This document shows positions 12,314 to 22,531 of a stretch of 64,000 nucleotides of DNA, piece by piece. A program made the position numbers and the translations under genes. Location: assembly GCF_023278565.1 (NCBI RefSeq), contig NC_064676.1, positions 2,976,001-3,040,000 of the forward strand, written 5' to 3'. The first letter of the stretch is position 1; every line of letters starts with the position of its first letter. The DNA is from Colletotrichum lupini. Lineage: Eukaryota > Ascomycota > Sordariomycetes > Glomerellales > Glomerellaceae. The notes below the pieces were generated by a model. That model worked only from the letters and a program-made list of their open reading frames with translations, was not told the DNA's origin and searched no databases.

Positions 12314-13897
12314 CTACTCAAGTGTGCTACCCTCCGGTATCACCCGGATGCTCTGCCTTAGATTTTCTCTCCGCCGTTCATCCTTAGTCAGAACCATCGA
12401 GTTCGCTGTCCTCTTGAACTGAGCCGCCAAGCCCTGCATTGAACGCCGGCTACTCATCCTCTTCAGTCCGGGTCCAGCTTGTGTAGGTGAGTCGGGCACC
12501 GGCGTAGCTGTGGTACTGCGAGGCTCTGACGTCGGCGGCAGGTCGGTCGCTGTCGTGCCCTCCGAAACTACCCTCCTGTGCTCGCCGCTCCATCGGAATA
12601 CGCGAGAAAGAGCGTCCGAGTACTTGACCCGTAGACGGTCGTCGTCCATCGAGTGTGCGTGCATATCCGGGTGAAGCGACCTCAATGACTGCTTTCCCAT
12701 GGTAGAGCCCGTCCCAGGGCCCAGTGATGATGGTGACTGAGGGGTCGTGTTGATGCCCGTGGGTGGCCGCTTTCTACCAGACTGAAGCACCTTGGCCGCG
12801 AAACTCAGCCTATTCTTTGGTGGCCGAATAGAGCTCCGCCCGGACTCCATGCTGTCTCGGGAAGATCCCGCAGTCTTCTTCGCCGAGTTCGCAATCGATG
12901 TCGCCGTCGCGTGGTAGAGGTCCTTGGCCCCCACGTAACTGACTTCCATATGGTTATTTCGCCGTGCGGGAAGCGTCTCGAAGTGGTGCATACCAGGCGA
13001 TCTCAAGCATCCAATCTCAGAGTCCCGACGTCGCGGGCTCGCTTCGTCAAAGTCTAATATCTCTACCCGAGGCGGCACCGGAGATGCAGGTATCCACGAC
13101 GGGTGGTTCCTCCGTGAACTGGGACTGAAGTCCCATTCACTGCTATCAGGTTCCGAGTCGTCATCGTAGTCGTCGATCAAGCTCAAAGTTCGGGCTGGCT
13201 CCGAAGTTGATGCCGGTTTCTCCGAACTATGCTTCTCTGTGCTGTGAACACTGCTAGACTTGTCGGGTGTAGCTGGCATCAGCGTTTCCGAGACCAACGG
13301 TGAACGAGGTGGCCGGGGGGGCGTTGGAGTGAAGCCACTAAAATCAACATCCAGCCCAGTTATTTGCTTGATCTTTGCCGATGATCGATGAAGAGTACAC
13401 GGGCTTGTAATTGGTGTAGAGAGACGCCGGACAGCCAATTTTCTGATTTCTGGTTCGGGTCGACGACTCTGAGGCGAGCAACTCCTATGTTCTGATCTTG
13501 GTGATACAGGCGATAAGGGAGTAGGGCTATGCTGAATCAAAATTGTGCTGATCTCATTCTCCAGTCTCTCGATTGTCTCGGATCCCTCAGTAGGTTCCAA
13601 TCTCGAAGGGGACGGTGATGGTGTCGTCCTGGCACGACTTCGCGACCTCGAGGAATTTCTTGTAGTCGATTTTGTTTCGATGGATACAGCTGAAGTAACT
13701 GACATGGCCGACATGACAGAAAAGGCCGAAACTTGGCGATAAAATCCTGGGCGGAGAGGAGGTAGCGGCGGGAGAGGTTTCTTGTCGTAAGTGCCTCTCG
13801 GCTGCTGAGGAGGCAGCTCGCCTCCCGGCGGTATTGCAATCTCCAAACCAGGCGGAAGCTGGCTGGGAATGATTCGAGGCTCCATGATGGTGGACAT
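12314..13897 (-). CDS. Hypothetical Ser/Pro/Arg-rich protein, 527 aa, single exon
   Basis: An uninterrupted 527-codon frame begins at the first ATG (13897). The N-terminus is proline-rich (PLPPLPPLRPGFYRQ, an SH3-ligand-like stretch). Next come an RS-like tract (residues about 80-100) and an acidic patch (DDYDDDSEPDSSEWDF). Many SP/TP sites follow. A more conserved-looking basic C-terminal part holds YSDALSRVFRWSGEHRR and LAAQFKRTANSMVLTKDERRR. No membrane segment, signal peptide or enzymatic motif is visible. The composition suggests a largely disordered signalling, cytoskeletal or cell-polarity protein restricted to fungi. I do not recognise the family. The 3' end (RQSIRVIPEGSTLE) is clean. 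Confidence 0.8.
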   Translation of the reverse strand: MSTIMEPRIIPSQLPPGLEIAIPPGGELPPQQPRGTYDKKPLPPLPPLRPGFYRQVSAFSVMSAMSVTSAVSIETKSTTRNSSRSRSRARTTPSPSPSRLEPTEGSETIERLENEISTILIQHSPTPLSPVSPRSEHRSCSPQSRRPEPEIRKLAVRRLSTPITSPCTLHRSSAKIKQITGLDVDFSGFTPTPPRPPRSPLVSETLMPATPDKSSSVHSTEKHSSEKPASTSEPARTLSLIDDYDDDSEPDSSEWDFSPSSRRNHPSWIPASPVPPRVEILDFDEASPRRRDSEIGCLRSPGMHHFETLPARRNNHMEVSYVGAKDLYHATATSIANSAKKTAGSSRDSMESGRSSIRPPKNRLSFAAKVLQSGRKRPPTGINTTPQSPSSLGPGTGSTMGKQSLRSLHPDMHAHSMDDDRLRVKYSDALSRVFRWSGEHRRVVSEGTTATDLPPTSEPRSTTATPVPDSPTQAGPGLKRMSSRRSMQGLAAQFKRTANSMVLTKDERRRENLRQSIRVIPEGSTLE

Positions 13898-16800
13898 CTC
13901 GAAAAAAGCGGCGGGTTTCGTCGATGTAGTGTGGTAAGAGGGAAAACGAAGCAGGAAAGTGTCGCCTAGGACGAAATCCGGGATTCTGGCGCAATATGTC
14001 CCATGCCACTGGTAGCCACCGGTTCAAATGACAAAGCTGATGACCGAGACACTCTGATCGGATGCGGCGAGACGATTTTCTAGAAGTGAACTCGAAGTTC
14101 TTTGTCGGGCTTGTTGACTGAATCGGGAATGGCTAGCTTCGAGGGAATGACTCTGTCGACAAAGGAGGCTTCTATGCAAAGTGCAGGCCAAGCAGTATCT
14201 ATCAGCCTCTGTCAGGTAAGGCCGCTTCGGTTCCAGTCCAAAAAAATCCGCAGTCTCTAGAAACGTGCTCTTACCCACGAAATGATTTGGGCGAGAGCCA
14301 GATTTTAAAAGAGTTTGTTCTCGAGGGGCCCGGATCACTGTATCTATATTTGAAGCAGACAAAGCCCCCAGGCGCCCGCCGTCCAGATCGGATATTGCCA
14401 TGCTGGACGTTGTTTGCCAACAATATTGAGCCACCTTTACGCCATCCAATGAACTCAATCAGTGGCCACACCCATCCTGTTACCTGCTTAAATCAGTTTG
14501 CTTGTTTGTTTGTGTTGTCCCATCGTAAAGGATGCCGGGATGCATCAAGAACTCCCCCGGTCATGTCCTTGCAAGTCGTTGGATCACAGGGCTGACGCAG
14601 TGGTTATCCTGCTCCCTGTGCCACCCCTGGCTTCCCACCTGATGAACCACTTGCTCCATATTCGTAGACGCGGGACGGTAGGATCATGAGTTTAATCGAC
14701 TTTGACAGGCGCAGAACAAGGGTTCCTCGGTGCGTAACGTTGGGGTGTTATTGGAGGATCCCACCATGGATGCTTGGCTGTTATTCCAAGGCTCGGGTTG
14801 TACTAGCTTCATCAACCGCCAAAAGACACTCAGTCATTATAACCGCGAGCCAGTAAGATGGACAAAGAAGCCAAGAAAACTGTTGCGCCGCGTGCTGGGC
14901 GACAAACACGCTACTCTTCAATCTGGAGGAGCGCCTTCATATTGGACACCGGCAAGCCGTGTTGTCTAGAGTGGAGGTAAATCGCATGGCTGTAAGTGGC
15001 ATGCATCACAGCAGAAAGCTGAGCGCTCCTATCTTCTTCACCAGCAAATCTCCATTAGCATTGTGCCGTAGAATCGAGTTTCCAAATGTGCGTTGACGAC
15101 GTTGGTAAATAGGCAAGTTGCGCCCGCAGGCCTTCTTCAAACCTCTGACCCGACACCATGGCTCGAGCTAGGTGATCTCAATCGGCGGCATGGGTAGAGG
15201 AATCTCGGCCTCCCCCGCCGACCTCGCCGGCCTTTGCAATCAAATGAAGATGGGTCTGCCAAGATAACCCCGTGGGGCTTCCTTAGTGATGAGCCGCTTC
15301 TCCCGGGACGAGGGCGATCTTGGAGATCTTCCGCTGGCCTTCTGAGACACGGGGATTGAATAATCGTAACCCCGCTAGCACCATGAGTATGACTGAACCC
15401 TCCTCGGCACTCCGTACACGCTGATATAACTTAGGTATTGGAAAACCCTCCAGATCTTGGCCGTTGAAACATGGAAGAACCGTTTGAGGGGTTGGACCTT
15501 GAACGCATCCGGGACAAGAAATTGCACATGGCCTGACAAAACTTCTGATTTGGTAGGTGTTTCCGCGTCATGGAACCGCAAACGGAACGAGATATTGCGA
15601 ACCCCTCGTTCAGCAGACCATGGGTGGGCCGCTGCTGCTCTGTGTGACGTTATCTTTGGAATCCGTCTCTGGTGCCGGTCTGGACCCCGAAGACCGGAGA
15701 GAGATAGACTTTTCTATGTTTGGAAGCTTTTCAACCAGTTTATTCCATTTCCGACGTTAAAAATATGACTGTCTGGTGTCTGGCCTCGAAGGGTCTTCAT
15801 CACATGAGTAAAGTCGTCTGCGGGCTGTCGCCAACCAGTCTGGAAGTCTCAGTCAAACTCGGCGACGAGACAGTGCAAGCGCTGTCCGCGCTCCGAGAAT
15901 GAATCTTTCACGAAAAAGGTCTTTGAGGCTCGGGGCGAGATCAATTGGCTGGTGCCATGAGAAGTGGCGCATCGATTCTCCCTGACTGGACGTGCTTCGT
16001 GACGGGCCGCGGCCCGGTAACTTTTCTTCGACGACGCACTAGATGGCAAGACAAGCAGCGGGGCGTACCCCAGAGCTCCCAATTAAGAAATCAGTCTTGA
16101 TCAATGAAGTGCTGAAAACAAGCACAAATTCGTCCCAATTATGCAAAGACGAAGTTGAATGGGCATTTCCAAAGTGCTCAAGCCTAACCCACATCGGTCC
16201 ATCCCTAGCTAGTCGGTCAGAACTCCCCAGAGCGGGCTTTGTGAGAGACCTAGACGAGAAGGTCTTCCTAAGCCAGAGAACATTTGTTCGGTATACCCAG
16301 AAGGGGCAAGAGACGGTGGATTGTCGGAAGTCGGACTTTGATGCCTGGACTGACATTGCAAGCCGCCCGCCGTCCTGCACTGCTCAGAAGGATGGCAGGA
16401 GGATCGGAACAAAATGCTGCTAGCACGACCTCCTTTTTCGATCCCATCATAAGCCTTTGGTCCTTATGCAAGTTCGTGCGAAAGGGCTGACATTCCGCCG
16501 CTAAGTCAAGCACTGGCCCGTCCCGGCAAGTGGGAGCCAATGCCGTCCCATTTTGCGTCTCGATGGCGTGCAGACCATCGCAGAGCTAGTCAAGGGGTTG
16601 TCCCCCCCCAAGCTGCTCTCCCTTCACAGCACCGCCAGTCTAGAAGGCGCCGGCCCCAAATCGAGCCCAGGACCTGATTTTACGTGTCTCTGGCGTACGT
16701 CAGCTCTATCAGTCGGCTTCTTTAGATCCAGCTCGAACAAGGAATAATTAGCACGTGTATGTGTTGTTGGAGGTCAATGCTGTAGGAGGTAGCAAGTTGT

Positions 16801-17008
16801 AGCCTGGCATTCCGTGTTGCACGGCGGTTTCGTCAATAGCGTAGTCGTATGTCTTATTCCTTCAGCCCAGCTACTCGAACTACTCGCTGGGAGTAAAACC
16901 TACTGAGCTCCATCTCAAAACTTTCTTTCTGCATTCCTCTTACATTTGTCTGTCTTTCTCGTGGTGCGTCTGTGAAAATAGGCTCATGTAGCCGTGCCCC
17001 CCATTGCG
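13898..17008. other. Gene-poor 3.1-kb stretch
   Basis: Many frames of 60-145 codons overlap on both strands, but none shows domain-like sequence, fungal splice structure or a consistent reading direction. I see no tandem repeat, tRNA or transposase motif. The last part is the mannosyltransferase promoter. Confidence 0.5.
16986..16991 (+). promoter_or_regulatory. Minimal start-stop uORF (ATG TAG) before the mannosyltransferase
   Basis: An ATG immediately followed by TAG lies 17 nt ahead of the mannosyltransferase start codon at 17009. This is close enough that it must be in the 5' leader if the gene model is right. Start-stop elements are known to hold ribosomes at the initiation codon and lower downstream translation. 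Function here is inferred only. Confidence 0.45.
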
Positions 17009-18628
17009 ATGATCCGCCGATATCTGAGCCCGCGGCGACGGCCGTCGCGTTTCCGACTCCCCAGCTGGCTTTGGCTGCTTCTCGCGTTTGGTGTGATGGA
17101 GTCTGTACTTCATTGCAGAACCTTCAATGCGCCACGGCCAACCGTCGAGCAAGATCCGCCCTTCTACACGTCTTGTCGCGAACCAGATGTGACAGGCAAA
17201 CGTGAGAATGGAGTTTTGGTGATGTTGGCGAAGAACTCGGAGCTTAAGGAAGCCAACCATACGGTTGCCTCGCTTGAGAAGCACTTCAACCGATGGTTCC
17301 ACTACCCAATCGTCTTCCTCAACAACGAGCCATTCGACGACCGTTTTATCGAGGTGTTGAACAGTACGGCGAGCGGAGGGGCGACATTTGAAGTGATTCC
17401 GCAGGAAGACTGGACATATCCCGCGTGGGTCAACCAAACAGCCGCGAAGAGCAGTATCGTTGAGCAAGGGGCGCGGGGCACTATGCATGCAGGCCAGGAA
17501 GGTTACCACCATATGTGTCGTTTCTATTCAGGGTCAGTGACAATTCCCCAGCGTCCAGCTTAAGCTTCTTGGGGGCACGTACTGACTTTAAAACCTGCAG
17601 GAGTTTCTACCAGCTCGAAGCTCTGCGAAAGTACAAATGGTACTGGAGACTGGAACCCGATGTCGATTTCCTCTGCTCGATTACCTACGATCCGTTCGTG
17701 GAGATGGCTCGGCGGAAGAAGGTATACGGCTTTACAATCTCCTTATGGGAAGAATGGGACACGGTACCGTCACTCTTTCGACACACGGCCGAGTTCAAGG
17801 AGGCGTTCGATCTGGCGTCTTCGGCATTGTGGAAGGCCATGATGGAACCGTCATGGCTTCCGTATCCACTGCGGCCGCTGATGAGCCTGCTGCCGCACCG
17901 CGATCAATCTGGCGACGCCTGGAGCGGCTGCCACTATTGGAGCAACTTCGAGATAGCAAATCTCGACTTCTTCCGCGGAAAACAGTATCAGGCTTTCTTC
18001 AAGGCGCTCGATGATACGGGAGGCTTCTATTTTGAAAGGGTAAGTGGATTTCCAACGGTATTTTCAGTCAGTATTGTGTGGTGGGCAAAGGATCGGACTT
18101 GGAAAAGAAGGCTCGGAGATGAAGAAGTTGAGGGATGTCGTTGGAGAATTGGAATGACAAGGAAGCCAAGCTTCTGCCTTCCTTCTCCACCGTGAGCTTT
18201 GATGCTCCTTCTTCCAAGACTTGCCGAGTCGCATCTCGTCCAACCACGTTCTCTCCCCTGTGCCCGAACCCTTGGCAGCCTGAAGTCGATCACTAACCAG
18301 GATTTTGCGTTGCATTTAGTGGGGTGACGCCGCTGTACACTCACTGGCCGTCGGCATGCTTCTCGACGCGGACAAAGTGCATCATTTTGAGGATTTCGGA
18401 TACAGGCACGACGAACTGTTTCAATGCCCGGCTAATGCGCCAGACGGACAATTGCCTGGGTCTCAGACGCTTGGGAATGCGTCGTCATACTCAACACCAA
18501 TTGATGGAGGAATCGGGTGTCGATGTGAGTGTAACGGCAAGGTAAGGAGGAACCATAACGGATACTGCCTCAATAAGTTGAAGGAGCCGAACACTGCGCA
18601 GCGACCTTGGTTTTCTTGGACATTGTAA
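17009..18628 (+). CDS. Alpha-1,2-mannosyltransferase, KTR/KRE2 family (GT15)
   Basis: Exons 17009-17532, 17601-18039 and 18320-18628 give 423 aa. It is a Golgi type II membrane protein: a short Arg-rich cytoplasmic tail, then a signal anchor at about residues 17-33 (SWLWLLLAFGVME), then a lumenal catalytic domain. Family hallmarks are EGYHHMCRFYSG, KWYWRLEPDVDF (Glu193-Pro194), and GCHYWSNFEIANLDFFRG. In the last, Glu292 matches the NFEI glutamate proposed as the nucleophile of yeast Kre2/Mnt1. The C-terminal WGDAAVHSLAVGMLL and HFEDFGYRHD are also typical. The enzyme adds mannose to N- and O-glycans using GDP-mannose and Mn2+. The Golgi Mn2+ pump PMR1 is encoded 9 kb away. The second intron is long (280 nt) but is bounded by GTAAGT and TTTAG. 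Confidence 0.94.
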
Positions 18629-18849
18629 CGTGAGTTGGAGCGGTTGGATAGACGCGCGCTGGAGGAGACACACAGAAGTATACCCATGTTTTGTTAGAAT
18701 ACATAGAAGAAGGATTCGTTGATACAGAAATCTAAGCCCAGGTCAAGATCTTATTCAGATCCGCTTCCGTCTAGACCAATAACTCCAGGCACCTATAGTC
18801 ACACACGTACATTACAAGGTCTATCTCATCAAGGAAGCTGGCGTAGCTC

Positions 18850-20120
18850 CTAATCTTCATCAGAGTCATACTTGCCTTGGTAGTCCCCAAGCAAGATGTC
18901 GTCCACCGCAAGTCCCGACGTGTTGTTCCGCAGCCACTCTGTTTCAATCCGGAAGAAAATCCATACCCATCGTCTGAATACCTCGAGTGACTGCAGTAAG
19001 AAGATGGAACTCTCGAAGTCGGTAAACTTGTCCAAGTGTGCGTTCAGCTTGAGCGACCAGGTACACCGCAGCATCAAGTCCATCCCGATCACACCATAGT
19101 AGATGACAGGCTGCTGGAAAACAAGCCGCCGGCGAAGCCCGAACGGGTGCTCCGGATTGTTGCGCTCGCGTGCCGACGAGAATAGTGTCAGATCCCAATC
19201 CTTGGCAACATCCCAATACCACGAGTAAAGGGAGTTGACCAGCACTGCCACCAGCCATGCTCTGTTCAATCCAGGCGCTGGCTGATCAGCCGGAACGCTC
19301 CGCTGCAGTGCGCTGAAGATGATAACGGGGAAAGCCGTGGCGTATTTGGTGGCGTTGGCCAGATGCTGTCCGCCCCAACCGACTGACTCCTTGTAAGGCG
19401 CTCTCCGGACTCGAAAGTACTCGATGATGCACTGCCTGAATCGTATCGCGAAAGGCACTGCCATGATGAGCGGCACTATCACTGTTCCGCCGCAGTTTCG
19501 GTCCGGTCGCGCAGTCGAAGACCCTGACGGCGTGAAGAACATGCAAAGCACCACGTAAAGATCTCCCAGGATCTTGGAGTAGCTCGTCAATACGTCGGCG
19601 AGCAGGATATCTCCAAATTTCCCATCCTTTGCTTCTGCTATACCTCCGATACTCACGCGTCGCAGTGTAGCGAGAAACCGCGATCGCCCGCCTTGCGAAA
19701 AGTTGCGGATGGGCACAAAGAACAGGGCCGCAAGGGCGACCAGGTAGGTCATCGGTAACCAGTCATACTCGATGACAAGGGCGGGGTTTCGACGGGAGAA
19801 GATCCAGAACGTCGAAATCGAGAGAAGGAAGACCGTCGAAAGTACGGTCGCAAGGCGGTAAGTCGATAGGTGATGCGCCGGTTGTGTCGGAGAGGATCGC
19901 GAGGGATATCGAATCAGGGAGGGCACATCGATCTTGACTTTGTGCAGGTAGTGGAGGTTGACACCCCAGCCCCATACGGCTATGCCATAGTCAGCGTGTC
20001 ATTTCAGTCTGCGCGCAGTCGCGACCTACCGAGAACAATAATGAATCCAATGCGATAGGGTAGGGGAAAGGTCAAGCTGAACGAGTCGAGCTGCGACTCA
20101 ACCTTGGGATCACCGTCCAT
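18850..20120 (-). CDS. ERD1: EXS-domain membrane protein, ERD1-like
   Basis: Exons 20120-20030 and 19979-18850 splice (donor GTAGGT, acceptor CATAG) to 406 aa. It is a multi-pass Golgi membrane protein. Hydrophobic segments are visible at YRIGFIIVLAVWGWG, LATVLSTVFLLSISTFWIF, YLVALAALFFV and VIVPLIMAVPFAI. The EXS signature follows in the second half: IRFRQCIIEYFR, LANATKYATAF, NSLYSWYWDVAKDWDL, and LEVFRRWVWIFFRIETEW near the end. Yeast Erd1 is needed to keep lumenal ER proteins and Golgi glycosyltransferases in place and recycles phosphate made by glycosylation. It converges with the mannosyltransferase gene across only 221 nt. The related SYG1/PHO81 proteins carry an SPX domain, which is absent here. 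Confidence 0.9.
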
Positions 20121-21016
20121 GGTTTTTGGTGGAAGGGGGAAGAGGCATCGAGTGAAGGAAAGGAAAGGCGAACTCTCTGGAGCCAAAATTCGAGTGCAAA
20201 GGAGTGACGAGAATACAAAGAAGATTCAGATGAATTAAAATCCGAGTCGCTCAAGACGTGGATCGCAAAGCCTCGAGGTCGACCTGGAAATGAAGATAGG
20301 TAGTTTGTCCCGTACTCTGTACAGTTCAGGAGGTAAATTGTCCTGTACGTCTTATCGTTATCAATCAGGCGGATGGTCTGTGCCTCAAGGGACCTTACCA
20401 CCTTACGTACCCCTGACGGCGCTGCAATAACGTCTAGCATAATTCTTAGGTAACTGACTGGGTCAAGTGGCTTTCATGGTGATTCCAATTCAAACGCATT
20501 ACCATAGGCTCGCGAAATGAGCATTGCCTAATCGTTTTAAGGATGTCTGGAGAGTTCAAAAGCTCTGCTTCACCTTTGTACCCAAGGTAAAACCTTGCAA
20601 GAGGTAAAGTCGAGGTCGAAAGCTGAGGCAAATGAGGTTTCCCTTATTAGCATGAAAGAAGACAATTTGAAGCCATCAGGCCCATGGCTTTGACACATGC
20701 GATGTGAATAGGGCCCTCATAAACATAGGTATTCTAATTCGTCTTCGATCGAAGAGGGCATTGAGGGCTCCACGTCGCTGCCGGACGCTGGGTGCCGGGC
20801 TTGGCGGGCTTTCTTTCGGATTTGAGTGTCATGTCACCAGCATTACTTGCAAATACACTGTGTGATTAAGATTGCCCGAAACTTGTCATTTGACTAGTAA
20901 ACCAGCCCCTTGCAGTAAGAATGTTAGGGCGGCGTGGTTCAAGACTGTGTCAATTGATGCCAGCGGAGACGAGGTCCTTCGTGACTAATAAGCAGACATG
21001 TCAATGACAAAGTGAT
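20121..21016. other. Intergenic, upstream of the ERD1-like gene
   Basis: About 0.9 kb with no supported gene. It has several CAAGGTA/TTACC words near 20394-20408 and 20580-20605. Confidence 0.5.
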
Positions 21017-21480
21017 TTAGGAGACGCTATACTTTAGAGCTGTAACATCTGAGGGCATGTAGGCGCATGTGGCTTCAGTTCTGAGCTCATCACGGGTGTA
21101 GATGAGGAAGGCATTGTCGATGACCGCCATGTAGTACTGGCTACGTAGGAATAGCAAATCCTGGACGGTGAGCTATGTTTCCGTATAAGTGACGGCTTCC
21201 ATGGACACTTTCTCTGAAGGCGCAGTGTTTTTCTTCTCCAGTAGGCTTTCGGTAAGGTACTGCCTAACTCCAAGCTTGATACTGCAGATTCGAGATGCAG
21301 GTGAGAATCGGTACACTAAGAAGGGTTTCTTACACCGGCCATTAGCCATCAATAGTCCGGTTCTTAGCATCCTCTCGTACTTCTATCAGGAAGGCCTCGT
21401 CCTCCTCGCGTGTCAAATCCAGCCAGTCGCTCCAGGTGGTCCTGTAGTACAGCGGATACGTTCCCCCCACCCCTTAACAA
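21017..21480 (-). pseudogene. Decayed coding fragment of an unrecognised protein
   Basis: Three protein-like pieces read leftwards. About 21480-21360 encodes YPLYYRTTWSDWL, then LTREEDEAFLIEVREDAKN, closed by a TAA. An offset frame (21370-21176) ends KLGVRQYLTESLLEKK then MEAVTYTET, stopped by TAG at 21175-21173. The same frame then stays open as LTVQDLLFLRSQYYMAV and DNAFLIYTRDELRTEA to a stop at 21017. The TAG would be CAG before a single C-to-T change. A weak intron (GTGTAAG to CTGCAG) may separate the first two pieces. I cannot name the family. The alternative is a small live gene with unusual introns. Confidence 0.4.
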
Positions 21481-22531
21481 GGTAAGCATGCTTGCCAGAT
21501 CTATATATTGAAGTTGCTGTTGGTAACATTTTCGACGGAGTTCTACGTTCGTATCACCAAGTTTCAAGGAATAGATGAAGATGACTAGTGGTGGCTGGCA
21601 ACGTAAAGAATCTTTGAACTTTGATAGAACCAGTGATATAAGGGCGGATATATTAGAAAGTGACATGGAATGGCTCATTCACTCATGCTCATGCTATTCG
21701 AATCGTATTCCTTTTCCCTCCCAGGATACCGATACATTATTGAAGATGTGCTTGAAAATCTTGAAATTTGACAGACTTATGTTTCCAAATGGGGGTAATG
21801 GCACAAAGAGCTAGAAAGCCTTCATTTGCTAGCTTGCTGGAACAAGTGTTCACAAAGTGACCAACGCTGAGCAATTTCAATCCCTCTTACATGCGAAAGA
21901 TGCGAATTGTGCAACATGAACCAATCATCACAATTATTGGTCCATCTGTAATCTTGCGATACTAGCGAGCACTTGTTCACAACATGGTGGCTCCGCTGAT
22001 GAGGAAAGTTTGTATAGTTGTTTTCATAGATTACACGAGTCTGTAGTGAGGTATGTTTTAGGGCTAGAAGGGCGTGGCACAGAGACTATTGCATTCAAAA
22101 TATCATTGCAGTCTATCAACCGCTCACTTGAGGTATCTAGATGATTGAAATGTCTAGCTTCATTGACAATGGGATCAGCTAACTAGGTACTGAGGTATCC
22201 TTACAGGCCCGTCATGGCCTCAATCAAAAACAAGCTATACTAGCAGTCCAACAGAAAAAAAAGCCAGTAGAAACCGACAATAAGCCACTCCAAACGACGA
22301 AGATGCGGCTCGGGTTCCCAAATCATGCTTTTCCCACCCTCCCAGGCCGCAACAGCATCTGGTATCTCTCCAGCCTCCCAATTTACTCCAAACGCCACTT
22401 GGCAGAGTGCCATTTCCAGGACCGACCCCAAAACGTAGTCCAACAGAGAGAAAGAACGGTTACTTTACATGCCAAGCCTCCAAAAGCTATGCATTAATCG
22501 AGTGGTCTTCGCCAAAGCAAGCAGCGAACGT
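21481..22531. other. Intergenic, AT-richer stretch downstream of RAD21
   Basis: About 1 kb of lower GC than its neighbours. Only short frames are present, and no RNA gene or repeat was recognised. Confidence 0.45.

Noticed and set aside
21440..21475. Plus-strand TGTAGTACAGCGGATAC resembling a tRNA D arm
   Set aside because: No T arm or acceptor partner follows; the stretch is better explained as antisense of the YYRTTWSDWL coding fragment.
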